Positions 51,107 to 58,852 of a DNA stretch of 64,000 nucleotides are shown here, piece by piece. The stretch is from assembly GCF_024199985.1 (NCBI RefSeq), contig NZ_JANARS010000003.1:372001-436000 (forward strand), in the 5' to 3' direction. This DNA comes from Nocardioides pinisoli (GTDB taxonomy: Bacteria; Actinomycetota; Actinomycetes; Propionibacteriales; Nocardioidaceae). The translations under genes were made by a program, and so were the position numbers. Position 1 is the first letter of the stretch. Each line of letters begins with the position of its first letter. The notes below the pieces were generated by a model. The model had not been told where the DNA came from. It was given only the letters and a program-made list of their open reading frames with translations, and made no database searches.

Positions 51107-51952
51107 TCACCCGACGGCAAGCGGGGCGAACACCTCCGCGGCGAACTGACGCAGCGTGCGGGCCGGGTGCCCCGTCACCTGCTCGACCGTGTCGGTCACG
51201 ACGCCGAACATCCCTCGACGGATGCGGTCGTAGGCGCCCTCGTCGTTGCGGCGCAGGAAACCCTCGACGCCTTCGAGCGCCTCCTCCATGGACAGCTCGA
51301 CGTGACGCACGGGCCGCCCCATTGCTGAGCCCAGCACGGTGGCGGTCTCGCCGGGGCCGAGCGCCTCCGGCCCCGTGAGCTCGTACACCTGGCCGTCGTG
51401 GCCGTCGTCGAGCAGCGAGCGCGCGGCGACCGCGGCGATGTCGCGAGCGTCGATCCACGACACCGCCTGACCACCCGAGACCAGTGGCAGGCGCCCGTCG
51501 CGGACGAGGTCGTCGAGCATGAAGCGTGGATCGGTGAAGACCTGCATGAACCAGCCCGGCCGCAGGATCGTCCACGGGCGTCCGCTCCCCCGCACGGCAC
51601 GCTCGACCCGCGGGGCCCAGTCATCGGGCCCGAAGTAGCCGCGGTCGAGCTCGGAGAGCAGCACGACGTGCGCCCCTCGAGGGGTCATCGCAAGGAGGTC
51701 GGCGGCCAGCTCGGCGGCGTCCGGACGATCGGGGCGGACGAGGAACACGCCCGCCACGCCGTCGACCGCCCCCTCCCAGGTGGCCCGGTCGTCCCAGTCG
51801 AACCGCACTGCCTCGACGCGGTCGCGGTCGGACTCCAGCAGGCGCACGTCGCGGGAGCCGGCGCGTACGACGACTGCGCCGTCCTGGGCCAGGAGATCGG
51901 TGAGCGGGGCACCCGTCTTGGCGCGGGCACCGGTCACGAGCACGTGTCGCAT
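51107..51952 (-). CDS. NmrA-like NAD(P)-binding atypical SDR
   Basis: 281 residues from ATG 51952 (MRHVLVTGARAKTGAPLTDLL), with AAGGAA upstream. The glycine motif VTGARAKTGAPL is at the N-terminus, followed by VVRAGSRDVRLL (cofactor discrimination) and GVAGVFLVRPDRPDAAELAADLL; WTILRPGWFMQVF and SWIDARDIAAVAARSLL are the NmrA/NAD(P)H-binding marks. Function may be reductase or redox-sensing regulator (such as NmrA or YwnB-like). Divergent from the MarR gene; its promoter area holds the 22-bp site at 51976-51997, so the MarR protein probably controls it. Confidence 0.9.
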   Translation of the reverse strand: MRHVLVTGARAKTGAPLTDLLAQDGAVVVRAGSRDVRLLESDRDRVEAVRFDWDDRATWEGAVDGVAGVFLVRPDRPDAAELAADLLAMTPRGAHVVLLSELDRGYFGPDDWAPRVERAVRGSGRPWTILRPGWFMQVFTDPRFMLDDLVRDGRLPLVSGGQAVSWIDARDIAAVAARSLLDDGHDGQVYELTGPEALGPGETATVLGSAMGRPVRHVELSMEEALEGVEGFLRRNDEGAYDRIRRGMFGVVTDTVEQVTGHPARTLRQFAAEVFAPLAVG

Positions 51953-51975
51953 GAGTTCCTTCCGGTCGCGAGCCG

Positions 51976-51997
51976 AATTGCTTGATCGGCTCAAGGA
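51976..51997. promoter_or_regulatory. MarR-site candidate 1
   Basis: 22 bp beginning AATTGCTTGATCGGCTCAAG; CTTGA and TCAAG form a dyad. It matches site 2 (52013-52034) at 15 of 22 positions and lies in front of the NmrA-like gene. Confidence 0.6.
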
Positions 51998-52012
51998 TCT
52001 TCATCGCAGCAC

Positions 52013-52034
52013 AATTGCATGAGTCAATCAAGTA
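52013..52034. promoter_or_regulatory. MarR-site candidate 2
   Basis: 22 bp beginning AATTGCATGAGTCAATCAAG; it overlaps the first base pair of the MarR gene's -10 box TATTCT (52033-52038), ideal for autorepression. Confidence 0.6.
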
Positions 52035-52044
52035 TTCTGGCGGC

Positions 52045-52479
52045 ATGGATCGAACACCGCACGAGCTGGCGGAGCGGCTCTACGACTTCGTCTACGCCTA
52101 CGACGCGGCCTACGACCAAGCGGCCCGCAGCGTCGACCTGAGCTCCGCCCAGGCCTGCCTCCTGCGGGCGGTCGCCGGGGGCCCGCGCACCATGGGCGAG
52201 CTCGCCGCCGAGCTCCTGTGCGACGCGTCCAACGTCACGCAGCTGGTGAGCCGGCTGGAGACGCGAGACCTGGTGCGACGCGTCCCGGGCACCGTCGACA
52301 GGCGCTCGCGCGAGGTCAGCATCACCGACGCCGGCAGGCGGGTCGACCGCCGGATGCGCGAGGCGTTCACGTTCCCCCTCGAGCGGGTCCGACGACTGCC
52401 CGCCGCGCGACAGGAGGCGTTGCTGGACATGCTCGAGGCGCTGACGGACCGGGAGGACGGCGCGGGCCAAGGCCGGTGA
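52045..52479 (+). CDS. MarR-family transcriptional regulator
   Basis: 144 residues from ATG 52045 (MDRTPHELAERLYDFVYAYDAAYDQ). TATTCT at 52033-52038 ends 6 nt upstream, so the start is leaderless. Winged helix: LSSAQACLLRAVAGGPRTMGELAAELLCDASNVTQLVSRLETRDLVRRVPGTVDRRSREVSITDAGRRV, with the DRRS wing typical of MarR. Helices at both ends provide the dimer. Two similar 22-bp sites in the divergent promoter region suggest that it regulates itself and the NmrA-like gene. The inducer is unknown. Confidence 0.93.
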   Translation: MDRTPHELAERLYDFVYAYDAAYDQAARSVDLSSAQACLLRAVAGGPRTMGELAAELLCDASNVTQLVSRLETRDLVRRVPGTVDRRSREVSITDAGRRVDRRMREAFTFPLERVRRLPAARQEALLDMLEALTDREDGAGQGR

Positions 52480-52507
52480 CCGAGACCCGCGCCGCGGGAT
52501 GCAACGC

Positions 52508-53218
52508 TCACCGACCCCCCGACGCGGCCTCCTTCGCCGCCGTGAGGATGACGTCGGTCACCGCGTCGGGCTGGCTCGCGTAGATCGCGTGGCTGCCGGG
52601 CACGGTGGTGACGGCAGCCCCGGCACGCTCGGCCATGTGCGTGAGCATGGCCTGGTCGAACGCCTTGTCCTCCGTGCCGAACACGGCCCAGCTCGGCTTG
52701 TCGCGCCACGCGGCCCGCAAGACCGGCTCGGCGAAGACGGACATGTTGACCGGCACCTGGGTGTCGCGCATGAAGGCGGCCTCGGCGTCGCTCAGGTCGG
52801 CGGCGAAGCCCGCCTTGAACGTGTCGTGGTCGAGGAAGCCGAACCCGTCCTCACGCACGTCGATGACGAAGTCCGGCGTCGGGGCGAAGCCCTCGTACTG
52901 CTGGCCCGAGGTCTGGCCCGCGTCCGGCACCAGCGCCGCGACGTACACGAGTCCGGCGACCCTGTCGTGGGCTCCCGCCTCGGTGATGACGGTCCCGCCC
53001 CACGAGTGGCCCACCAGGATGGTCGGGCCGTCCTGCAGGTCCAGCACCCGGTTCGTGGCGGCGACGTCGTCCTGGAGCGACGTGAGCGGGTTCTGGACGA
53101 CCGTGACGCGGTAGCCCCGGTCGGTCAGGCGCTCGTGGACGCCGCGCCACCCGGATCCGTCGGCGAACGCGCCGTGCACGAGGACGACGTTGGTGATCGG
53201 TGTGTCAGTGGTGCTCAT
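52508..53218 (-). CDS. Alpha/beta-hydrolase
   Basis: 236 residues from ATG 53218, with AGAGGAAC upstream. NVVLVHGAFADGSGWRGVHERLTDRGYRV is the fold start with the oxyanion HG motif; the nucleophile elbow is LVGHSWGGTVI, and SHAIYASQPDAVTDVIL near the end carries the catalytic His. The acid is probably the Asp in VFGTEDKAFDQ. Resembles small esterases or haloperoxidase-like hydrolases from actinobacteria (pattern NPLTSLQDDVAATNRVL). No signal peptide. 46 bp behind the SnoaL-like gene on the same strand, so probably co-transcribed with it. Confidence 0.9.
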   Translation of the reverse strand: MSTTDTPITNVVLVHGAFADGSGWRGVHERLTDRGYRVTVVQNPLTSLQDDVAATNRVLDLQDGPTILVGHSWGGTVITEAGAHDRVAGLVYVAALVPDAGQTSGQQYEGFAPTPDFVIDVREDGFGFLDHDTFKAGFAADLSDAEAAFMRDTQVPVNMSVFAEPVLRAAWRDKPSWAVFGTEDKAFDQAMLTHMAERAGAAVTTVPGSHAIYASQPDAVTDVILTAAKEAASGGR

Positions 53219-53264
53219 TGTTCCTCTTCTCTGCCGTCTCCGGCATCTGTGGTGGCGACGTGCG

Positions 53265-53621
53265 TCAGCCGATGGTGAGCTCGCTGATGAGGTCGTCGGC
53301 GAGGGTGAACCGGTAGGTGAGGTCGGCGACGTTGCCGGGGAAGTCGCCCTCGATGCGGTTGACCACCTCCCAGTGGGCGTCGTCGCGACGCCGAGCGGCG
53401 ACCAGCTCGGTCGTGTAGGTGAACTCGCTCCCCGCGTGGCGGACGAAGTCGAGCACCTGCTCGGTGCCGCGGAACGTCTCGTCCTGGTCGACGACGACGG
53501 ACTCGTCGGTGAACGTGCGCGCGGCGGCGTCGGCCTCGCGGGCCGTGTGCGCCGCCAGGAACGCGCGGATCGTGGCGGGCAGGTCGTCGGGGCGGATGTC
53601 TGAAGGTGTTGTCGTGGTCAT
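53265..53621 (-). CDS. SnoaL-like/NTF2-fold protein
   Basis: 118 residues from ATG 53621 (MTTTTPSDIRPDDLPATIRAF). Pattern of the SnoaL-like family: TIRAFLAAHTAREADAAARTFTDESVVVDQDETFRGTEQVLDFVRHAGSEFTYTTELVAA ... FPGNVADLTYRFTLADDLISELTIG. Divergent from a MerR gene with a MerR-type elongated promoter between. Together with the downstream hydrolase it may form a small detoxification operon. Reaction unknown. Confidence 0.87.
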   Translation of the reverse strand: MTTTTPSDIRPDDLPATIRAFLAAHTAREADAAARTFTDESVVVDQDETFRGTEQVLDFVRHAGSEFTYTTELVAARRRDDAHWEVVNRIEGDFPGNVADLTYRFTLADDLISELTIG

Positions 53622-53661
53622 GCACCGACCGTCGCGCCTCTCCCCGGCGGAGGGTCAAGCA

Positions 53662-53693
53662 CTGGACTCTCCCCCCGGGAGAGAGTGCAGACT
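53662..53693 (+). promoter_or_regulatory. MerR-type promoter with long spacer
   Basis: Possible -35 CTGGAC (53662-53667) and -10 CAGACT (53688-53693) are separated by 20 nt, longer than the standard 17. The spacer holds a dyad with arms ACTCTC (53666-53671) and GAGAGT (53681-53686). This is the geometry MerR-family activators need. Confidence 0.5.
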
Positions 53694-53699
53694 TCGCGG

Positions 53700-54515
53700 G
53701 TGCCCCGCAGCCTCAGCATCGGCGAGTTCGCCCGTCTGACCCACGTGAGCGTGCGGACGTTGCGTCGCTACCACGAGGCCGGCCTGCTGGTCCCCGACGA
53801 CGTCGACGAGCACACCGGCTACCACTACTACGCCGCGGCCCAGATCCCCACCGCGCAGGTGATCCACCGGCTGCGTGAGCTCGACGTCCCGCTCGCCACC
53901 GTCCGGCGCATCCTCGACGCGTCCGCGACCGACACCCGGTCCGAGCTCGTCTCCGAGCACCTCCACCGCCTGGAGGCCGAGCTGGACCGGACGCGCGCCG
54001 CCGTGCGGTCACTGCGCCGGCTGCTCGCCCCGGAGCCCGCCCCGGTGGAGGTCGAGGTGCGCTCCGTCCCGCGGACGACCGTGGCGGCCGTCGAGGACGA
54101 CGTCGAGCTGGACGACGTGCTGGGCTGGTACGCCGGAGCCATGGCCGAGCTCGACGCCACCCTCGGCGACCCTCGGGGCACGCCGGGAGGCGTCTACGAC
54201 AACGCGCTGTTCGAGCTCGGCCGCGGCCACGTCCTGGTGCACCGGCCCTGCGTCGAGCCGCCCACCCGCGGCCGGGTGCACCCGGTCGAGCTGCCGGCCG
54301 TGGAGCTGGCGGTCGCGACCCACGTCGGCGACCACGACGACATCGACGTGACCTACGGCGAGGTCGGCGCCTGGGTGGTCGCCAACGCCCTCAGCGTCGC
54401 CGGACCGGTCCGCGAGACGTACGTCCTCGGGCCCCGTGACACCGACGACCCGGCGCAGTGGCGCACCGAGATCGGCTGGCCCGTCTTCGCCGTGACCGAC
54501 CTGGGCGAGAGCTGA
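53700..54515 (+). CDS. MerR-family regulator with GyrI-like ligand domain
   Basis: 271 residues from GTG 53700 (VPRSLSIGEFARLTHVSVRTLRRYHEAGLLVP); CAGACT ends 6 nt before it; GTG 53685 is an in-frame alternative inside the dyad. The N-terminal winged helix (~4-72) ends with SIGEFARLTHVSVRTLRRYHEAGLLVPDDVDEHTGYHYYAAAQI, followed by a coiled-coil dimerisation helix and, from ~115, an AraC-binding-like GyrI domain (VEVRSVPRTTVAAVEDDVELDDVLGWYAGAMAELDATL ... YVLGPRDTDDPAQWRTEIGWPVF). Such regulators (BmrR-like) detect amphipathic drugs and remodel long-spacer promoters. Targets are probably itself and the divergent SnoaL-like operon. Confidence 0.92.
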   Translation: MPRSLSIGEFARLTHVSVRTLRRYHEAGLLVPDDVDEHTGYHYYAAAQIPTAQVIHRLRELDVPLATVRRILDASATDTRSELVSEHLHRLEAELDRTRAAVRSLRRLLAPEPAPVEVEVRSVPRTTVAAVEDDVELDDVLGWYAGAMAELDATLGDPRGTPGGVYDNALFELGRGHVLVHRPCVEPPTRGRVHPVELPAVELAVATHVGDHDDIDVTYGEVGAWVVANALSVAGPVRETYVLGPRDTDDPAQWRTEIGWPVFAVTDLGES

Positions 54516-54550
54516 ACCGCGACTGATCACGTCGCCGGCAGCAGCTCCTG

Positions 54551-55186
54551 TCAGTCGCCGAAGCGAGCTCGTCCCTGGACGGCAGAGGTGCCCAGGTCAC
54601 TCTTGGGCAGCCCGGTGCCGCCGCGCGCGGCCTCGATCCACGAGTCGGTGTCGCCGACCGCAGCGAAGTTCGAGTTCAGGAGCACCATCAAGGTGGTGTG
54701 CAGCTGCTCGGCCGAGACGCTGCCGGCCTCGTTCTCGAGGTGGATCGCGCCGGACGCGTCGGACAGGATCTCGGCCGCGATGCCGCGAGCCTCTGCGTCC
54801 ACGGCGGTGGCGATGTCGCAGTTGTTGGTCATGTAACCCACGATCGTGATCGTGTCGACCTGCTTCTCCTCCAGCCACTCGGCGACTCCCTGGCCGGTGA
54901 ACGCGCTCCCGTAGACCTTCGACGCCCGCTTGAACTCGGGCTTCAGGCGACGCTCGATCTCCGGGTGGAGCTCCCAGCTCGGGGAGTTGACGGCGAACAC
55001 GGGCGCGCCCTCCGGGAGCTCGTGCTGCAGGACGACCACGGGCATGTCGAGCTCGTCGGCGACGTCGATGGCTCGGGCGATGTTCTCGAGGGTCTTCTCG
55101 CGCGGCGGGAACTGCACCTGCAGGGTCCCGTCGAAGTACTCGTTCTGGACGTCGACGACGACGAGGGCGCGGCGGATGGCGGTCAC
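54551..55186 (-). CDS. Isochorismatase-family cysteine hydrolase
   Basis: 211 residues from GTG 55186 (VTAIRRALVVVDVQNEYFDG), with AAGGAG 5-6 nt upstream. The catalytic triad of the family is visible: Asp in VVVDVQNEY, Lys in the RRLKPEFKRASKVYGSAF region and Cys in GYMTNNCDIATAVDAEARG, where the cis-peptide position reads YMTN instead of the usual GVxT. Members hydrolyse N-carbamoyl compounds, nicotinamide or isochorismate. The gene is divergent from a GlxA-type regulator, which suggests that the regulator controls it. Cytoplasmic. Confidence 0.92.
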   Translation of the reverse strand: MTAIRRALVVVDVQNEYFDGTLQVQFPPREKTLENIARAIDVADELDMPVVVLQHELPEGAPVFAVNSPSWELHPEIERRLKPEFKRASKVYGSAFTGQGVAEWLEEKQVDTITIVGYMTNNCDIATAVDAEARGIAAEILSDASGAIHLENEAGSVSAEQLHTTLMVLLNSNFAAVGDTDSWIEAARGGTGLPKSDLGTSAVQGRARFGD

Positions 55187-55281
55187 GGTGTCTCCTTGGT
55201 GTTGGTGAGCCTCCATCCTCGCCGTCTCGACCCGCTATTGTGAGTGGCTCATATGTCGCCTTGCGATGGGTTCAGGACAGA

Positions 55282-56235
55282 ATGAAGATCGCGATCCACG
55301 CCTTCGACGGCATCAGCCTGTTCCACCTGGCGGTGCCCACGACCGTCTTCTCCGAGGTGGCACGACTGGGGCTCGATGCGCGGTGGGAGACCGTGGTGTG
55401 GAGCGCCGCTCCTCGTGTCACCACGGCCGAGGGCATGACCGTCGACGACCTCCGCGGGCCCGACGCCGCCCTCGGAGCCGACCTGCTCGTCTTCCCGTCG
55501 TGGCACGCAGACCTGCGTCCGGCCGAACCCGACGTGCAGACCGCGATCAGCCAGGCCGCTCACCGGGGCGCCCGGCTGGCAGGTCTGTGCCTGGGCGCTT
55601 TCCCGCTCGCCGAGTCAGGCCTGCTCGACGGACGCTCCGTCGTCACCCACTGGAACGCCGCCGAGCAGCTGTCGACGCAGTATCCGTCGGTCTCCGTGAA
55701 CGCCGACGCGATCTACGTCGACCACGGGGACGTGCTGACGTCCGCCGGGACCGCGTCCTCGCTCGACGCCTGCCTCCACATCGTCAGGCGCGAGCTCGGC
55801 TCGGAGACTGCGGCGGAGCTGGCCCGGCACCTGGTCGTGGCCCCGCACCGGGACGGCGGGCAGGCCCAGTACATCACCCGTCCGATGCCGGAATCCGGCG
55901 GAGTCGGGCACCTCGGAGAGACGATCGACTGGGCCCTGGCCAACCTCGACCGGCCGATCACGGTGGGCGCGATGGCGGCCCACGCCCAGATGAGCACGCG
56001 CAACTTCACACGCCGGTTCACCGAGGTCACCGGGTCGAGTCCTGCACGGTGGCTGCTGACCCGCCGCCTCGACGAGTCGCGCCGGCTCCTCGAACGCACC
56101 ACCCTGTCGATCGACGCGACAGCACGCCGCTGCGGCTTCGGCAGCGTCGTGACGTTCCGACAGCGTTTCGTCGACGCCTACGGCACGACGCCGACGTCCT
56201 ACCGCAGGCGATTCGCCTCCACCGAAGTGCCGTGA
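55282..56235 (+). CDS. GlxA-family transcriptional regulator (DJ-1/PfpI plus AraC)
   Basis: 317 residues from ATG 55282 (MKIAIHAFDGISLFHLAVPTTVF) with AGGA 5 nt before it. Residues ~1-165 are a DJ-1/PfpI-type amidotransferase-like domain (GADLLVFPSWHADLRP, ARLAGLCLGAFPLAESGLLDGR, where the Cys sits at the nucleophile elbow). Residues ~210-310 are an AraC helix-turn-helix pair: ITVGAMAAHAQMSTRNFTRRFTEVTGSSPARWLLTRRLDESRRLLERTTLSIDATARRCGFGSVVTFRQRF. TATTGT at 55236-55241 is a likely -10. The regulator is divergent from the isochorismatase-type gene, and 95 bp separate the two starts. Confidence 0.93.
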   Translation: MKIAIHAFDGISLFHLAVPTTVFSEVARLGLDARWETVVWSAAPRVTTAEGMTVDDLRGPDAALGADLLVFPSWHADLRPAEPDVQTAISQAAHRGARLAGLCLGAFPLAESGLLDGRSVVTHWNAAEQLSTQYPSVSVNADAIYVDHGDVLTSAGTASSLDACLHIVRRELGSETAAELARHLVVAPHRDGGQAQYITRPMPESGGVGHLGETIDWALANLDRPITVGAMAAHAQMSTRNFTRRFTEVTGSSPARWLLTRRLDESRRLLERTTLSIDATARRCGFGSVVTFRQRFVDAYGTTPTSYRRRFASTEVP

Positions 56236-56312
56236 CGCGATCGTCCTCGGACGCCTGACGCTCGCGTGCTCGAGCTGCCGTCGCCGACCGGAGGTCGACC
56301 CCCGACACAGAA

Positions 56313-56360
56313 GACTCCCCCAGGGTCTCGGGTCCCCGGGGGAGTCGGAGCCGCCTGTCG
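56313..56360 (-). repeat. tRNA-Thr-associated direct repeat, right copy, with terminator hairpin
   Basis: GACTCCCCC (56313-56321) and GGGGGAGTC (56338-56346) form a 9-bp stem just beyond the tRNA 3' end, the probable terminator of the tRNA. Together with the tRNA 3' end it matches 48514-48563: 20 identical bases, a variable centre with small indels, then 21 identical bases. Confidence 0.88.
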
Positions 56361-56421
56361 GAATCGAACCGACGACCTAGTCATTACGAGTGACTCGCTC
56401 TACCGACTGAGCTAAGGCGGC
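56349..56421 (-). tRNA. tRNA-Thr (anticodon CGU)
   Basis: A complete 73-nt cloverleaf without encoded CCA. Acceptor stem GCCGCCT/AGGCGGC with discriminator U, D arm GCTC...GAGC, anticodon stem AGTCA/TGACT with loop CTCGTAA (anticodon CGT in DNA), variable loop AGGTC, T arm GTCGG...CCGAC with TTCGATT. It reads ACG codons. Transcribed leftwards, with the hairpin 56313-56346 as terminator. Its 3' end is part of the direct repeat also found at 48514-48563. Confidence 0.97.
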
Positions 56422-56544
56422 GTGGTCTGCCGAGCGTGCTCGGTGGACCGCGGGCGAGTATACGGACGCGGTCGGGCCGGACTGAAATCACGGTCCACCG
56501 GCTAGGTTCGAGGCGACCGCACATCCCTCATCACAGGAGGCACG

Positions 56545-56988
56545 ATGCCCACTCGCTCCGCACGCACGGCATGGAACGGCGGCCTGCAGGACGGCTCCGG
56601 ACAGGTCGAGCTGACCAGCTCCGGCGTCGGCACCTACGACGTCAGCTTCCCCAAGCGCGCCGCCGAGGACGCGGGCGGGACGACGAGCCCCGAGGAGCTC
56701 GTCGCGGCGGCCCACTCCTCCTGCTACGCCATGCAGCTGTCCAACCTCGTCGCCGAGGCCGGTGGCACCCCGCAGGCCCTCGAGGTGACGGCCGACGTGA
56801 CGCTCGGCGAGGACAAGGAGGCGGGCGGGTTCAAGCTCACGGGCATCAAGCTCACCGTCCGTGGCGAGGTCGACGGGCTCGACGACGCCGGGTTCAAGGA
56901 GGCGGCCGAGAAGGCCAAGGTCGGCTGCCCGATCAGCAAGGCGCTCGCCGCCGTCGACATCACTCTCGACGCCGCGCTCGAGGGCTGA
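56545..56988 (+). CDS. OsmC-family peroxiredoxin-like protein
   Basis: 147 residues from ATG 56545 (MPTRSARTAWNGGLQDGSGQVEL) with GGAGG at a good distance; TAGGTT at 56503-56508 is the likely -10. OsmC-type fold with the two redox Cys: one in EELVAAAHSSCYAMQLSNLVAEAG and one in AEKAKVGCPISKALAAVDI. These enzymes reduce organic hydroperoxides and lie in the cytoplasm. Their expression is often stress-induced, but no operator is obvious here. It stands alone between tRNA-Thr and a strong terminator. Confidence 0.94.
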   Translation: MPTRSARTAWNGGLQDGSGQVELTSSGVGTYDVSFPKRAAEDAGGTTSPEELVAAAHSSCYAMQLSNLVAEAGGTPQALEVTADVTLGEDKEAGGFKLTGIKLTVRGEVDGLDDAGFKEAAEKAKVGCPISKALAAVDITLDAALEG

Positions 56989-56997
56989 GCCACCTCC

Positions 56998-57044
56998 TTC
57001 CCTCATGCGGGCCCGCACGGATGCGTGCGGGTCCGTATGAAGGA
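56998..57044. terminator. Long bidirectional hairpin between convergent genes
   Basis: A 16-bp stem (CATGCGGGCCCGCACG at 57004-57019 with its partner at 57024-57039, two G-U pairs) around the tetraloop GATG; T-A and further GGA/TCC pairing outside lengthen it. It sits between OsmC and the DUF6767-like gene. Confidence 0.8.
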
Positions 57045-57230
57045 TCAGGCGCCCGGCCCGGTGACCGCAGGGGCCAGCGCCTCGCGCCGCAGCTCGGCCA
57101 GCCGCTCACGCAGGTCGGGGTCGCGCATCACCTCGGCCACGGTCGGGCAGTCCTGCGGTCCCGTGGCGCCCGGGACGCACAAGGTGCAGGAGTCGCCGGG
57201 GCGCAGCGGACAGCGGGCGTCGACGACCAT
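57045..57230 (-). CDS. Small Cys-containing protein, DUF6767-like
   Basis: 61 residues from ATG 57230 (MVVDARCPLRPGDSCTLCVPGATGPQDCPTVAEVM). The spacing CPLRPGDSCTLCVPGATGPQDC (four Cys) and the helical tail DPDLRERLAELRREAL match what I remember of a small actinobacterial family (DUF6767), although I cannot check that name. The four Cys could bind zinc or an iron-sulfur cluster. Soluble, no signal. Convergent with OsmC; 65 bp from the exopeptidase gene on the same strand, but the latter runs into it from upstream, so it may be a downstream member of the tmk operon. Confidence 0.75.
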   Translation of the reverse strand: MVVDARCPLRPGDSCTLCVPGATGPQDCPTVAEVMRDPDLRERLAELRREALAPAVTGPGA

Positions 57231-57295
57231 GGGCCCACGGTAGGCAGCACCCGCAGCTCAGCGTAGGGACGAAGGTCCCGACCAGCGCCTGAGGC

Positions 57296-58852
57296 TCAGC
57301 AGATCGTGCCGTCGGCGGGGACGTCGCCGTCGAGGAGGTAGTCCTCGACGAGGGTGTCGATGCACTCGTTGCCGGCGTTGTAGGCCGTATGGCCGTCGCC
57401 GTCGCGCTCGACGAGCACACCGGAGTCGAGCTGGGCCGACAGGGCCTGTGCCCACTCGAGCGGCGTCGCGGGGTCGCGGCTGGTGCCGAGCACGACGATC
57501 GGGGCCGCCCCTTCGCCCCTGATCGTCAACGGCTCCTCGCTCGACGTGACCTCGACGCCCAGGCAGGCGGTCATCCCCCAGGCGAAGACCCGGCCGAAGG
57601 TCGGCGACGCCTCCTCGAACTCGGGGTAGAGCGACGGCACCTCGTCGAACGGCACGGACGACGGGTCGTCGAGGCAGTTGATCGAGTAGTTGGCCTCCAC
57701 CGAGTTGTCGGCGTAGCTGCCGTCGGGGTTGCGCGAGGCGTAGGCGTCGGCGAGCGACATCAGCGCCGAGCCCTTGCCGTCGAGCGCGGAGGCGAGCGCC
57801 GTGCTCAGCAGGAACCAGTAGTCGCGGTTGTAGAGCGGCGTGATGACGCCGTAGAACGCGTTGCCGATCGTCAGCTCCCGCTCACCCGCGGGCAGCGGCT
57901 CCTCCTCGATCGACTCCAGCAGCCCCGTGATGGTGGCCATGCCCTCGTCGACGGTGTCGCCGAGGAAGCAGTTGTCGGTCGAGTCGAGGCAGTTCTGCAC
58001 GTAGGCCCGCAGCGCCGTCTCGAAGCCCGCCGCCTGCTCCAGGGCCAGCGACCGGTTGTCGAGGGACACGTCGACCGCGCCGTCGAGGACGAACCGGCCG
58101 ACCTTCTCCGGGAAGAGCTCGGCGTAGGTCGCGCCGAGCTCGGTGCCGTAGGACGCGCCGAAGTAGCTCAGCGTCTCCTCCCCCAGCGCAGCCCGCAGCA
58201 CGTCCATGTCGCGAGCGGCCTCGATGGTGGTGACGTGGCCGACGACCGGCCCGGACCCGGCCACGCAGCCCGGACCGAAGGACAGCACCGAGTCCTCGAA
58301 GTAGTCGACCTCCAACGGGGTGTCGGGCGAGGGGTCCTCGGCGAGGTAGGTGTCGAGCTCGGCGTCGGTGAGACAGTCGACCGGTGCCGAGGCACCGACA
58401 CCGCGGGGGTCGAAGCCGACGATGTCGAAGCCGTCCAGCAGCGGCTCGCGGAAGACCTGCGCACCCGCGGCGGCGTACGTCGTACCGCGGGCGCCGGGGC
58501 CACCCGGGTTGACCACCAGGGAGCCGACGCGCGCCCCCTTGGCCGGGACCCGGAGCAGCGCCAGGTCGATCGTCTCCCCCTGCGGGTCGGCGTAGTCGAC
58601 CGGGACGGTGAGGAAGCCGCAGTCGTGGTCGTCGTCGCTCTCGCAGGGCTGCCAGTCGATGCGCTGGGAGTAGAGCTCCTCGAGCTCCGGGGACGGCGCC
58701 TCGGTGACCGTCGCCGGCGGCGGGGTCGTCGGTGAGGGCGTCGGCCGAGCGGCCGGCGAGTCGGGCGTGGCGCCCTGGATGGCGAGGCCGACCGCCACGA
58801 ACGCGGTGAGCGCCAGTGCGAGCACGGCGACCAGCGCGACAGCCTTCTTCAT
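57296..58852 (-). CDS. Secreted alpha/beta-hydrolase, tripeptidyl aminopeptidase-like (TAP C-terminal)
   Basis: 518 residues from ATG 58852 (MKKAVALVAVLALALTAFVAVGLAIQ), overlapping the holB stop by 4 nt. The hydrophobic N-terminus is a signal peptide or anchor, followed by a Pro/Thr-rich linker. GGPGARGTTYAAAG is the oxyanion region, DIVGFDPRGVGAS the strand 4/5 mark, YFGASYGTELGATYAELFP the nucleophile elbow, VLGTSRDPATPLEWAQAL carries Asp and DGDGHTAYNAGNECIDTLVEDYL the His. This is the TAP/SlpD-type exopeptidase family that removes tripeptides from exported proteins. The coupling to tmk-holB is conserved in my memory of related actinobacteria but has no obvious functional reason. Confidence 0.93.
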   Translation of the reverse strand: MKKAVALVAVLALALTAFVAVGLAIQGATPDSPAARPTPSPTTPPPATVTEAPSPELEELYSQRIDWQPCESDDDHDCGFLTVPVDYADPQGETIDLALLRVPAKGARVGSLVVNPGGPGARGTTYAAAGAQVFREPLLDGFDIVGFDPRGVGASAPVDCLTDAELDTYLAEDPSPDTPLEVDYFEDSVLSFGPGCVAGSGPVVGHVTTIEAARDMDVLRAALGEETLSYFGASYGTELGATYAELFPEKVGRFVLDGAVDVSLDNRSLALEQAAGFETALRAYVQNCLDSTDNCFLGDTVDEGMATITGLLESIEEEPLPAGERELTIGNAFYGVITPLYNRDYWFLLSTALASALDGKGSALMSLADAYASRNPDGSYADNSVEANYSINCLDDPSSVPFDEVPSLYPEFEEASPTFGRVFAWGMTACLGVEVTSSEEPLTIRGEGAAPIVVLGTSRDPATPLEWAQALSAQLDSGVLVERDGDGHTAYNAGNECIDTLVEDYLLDGDVPADGTIC

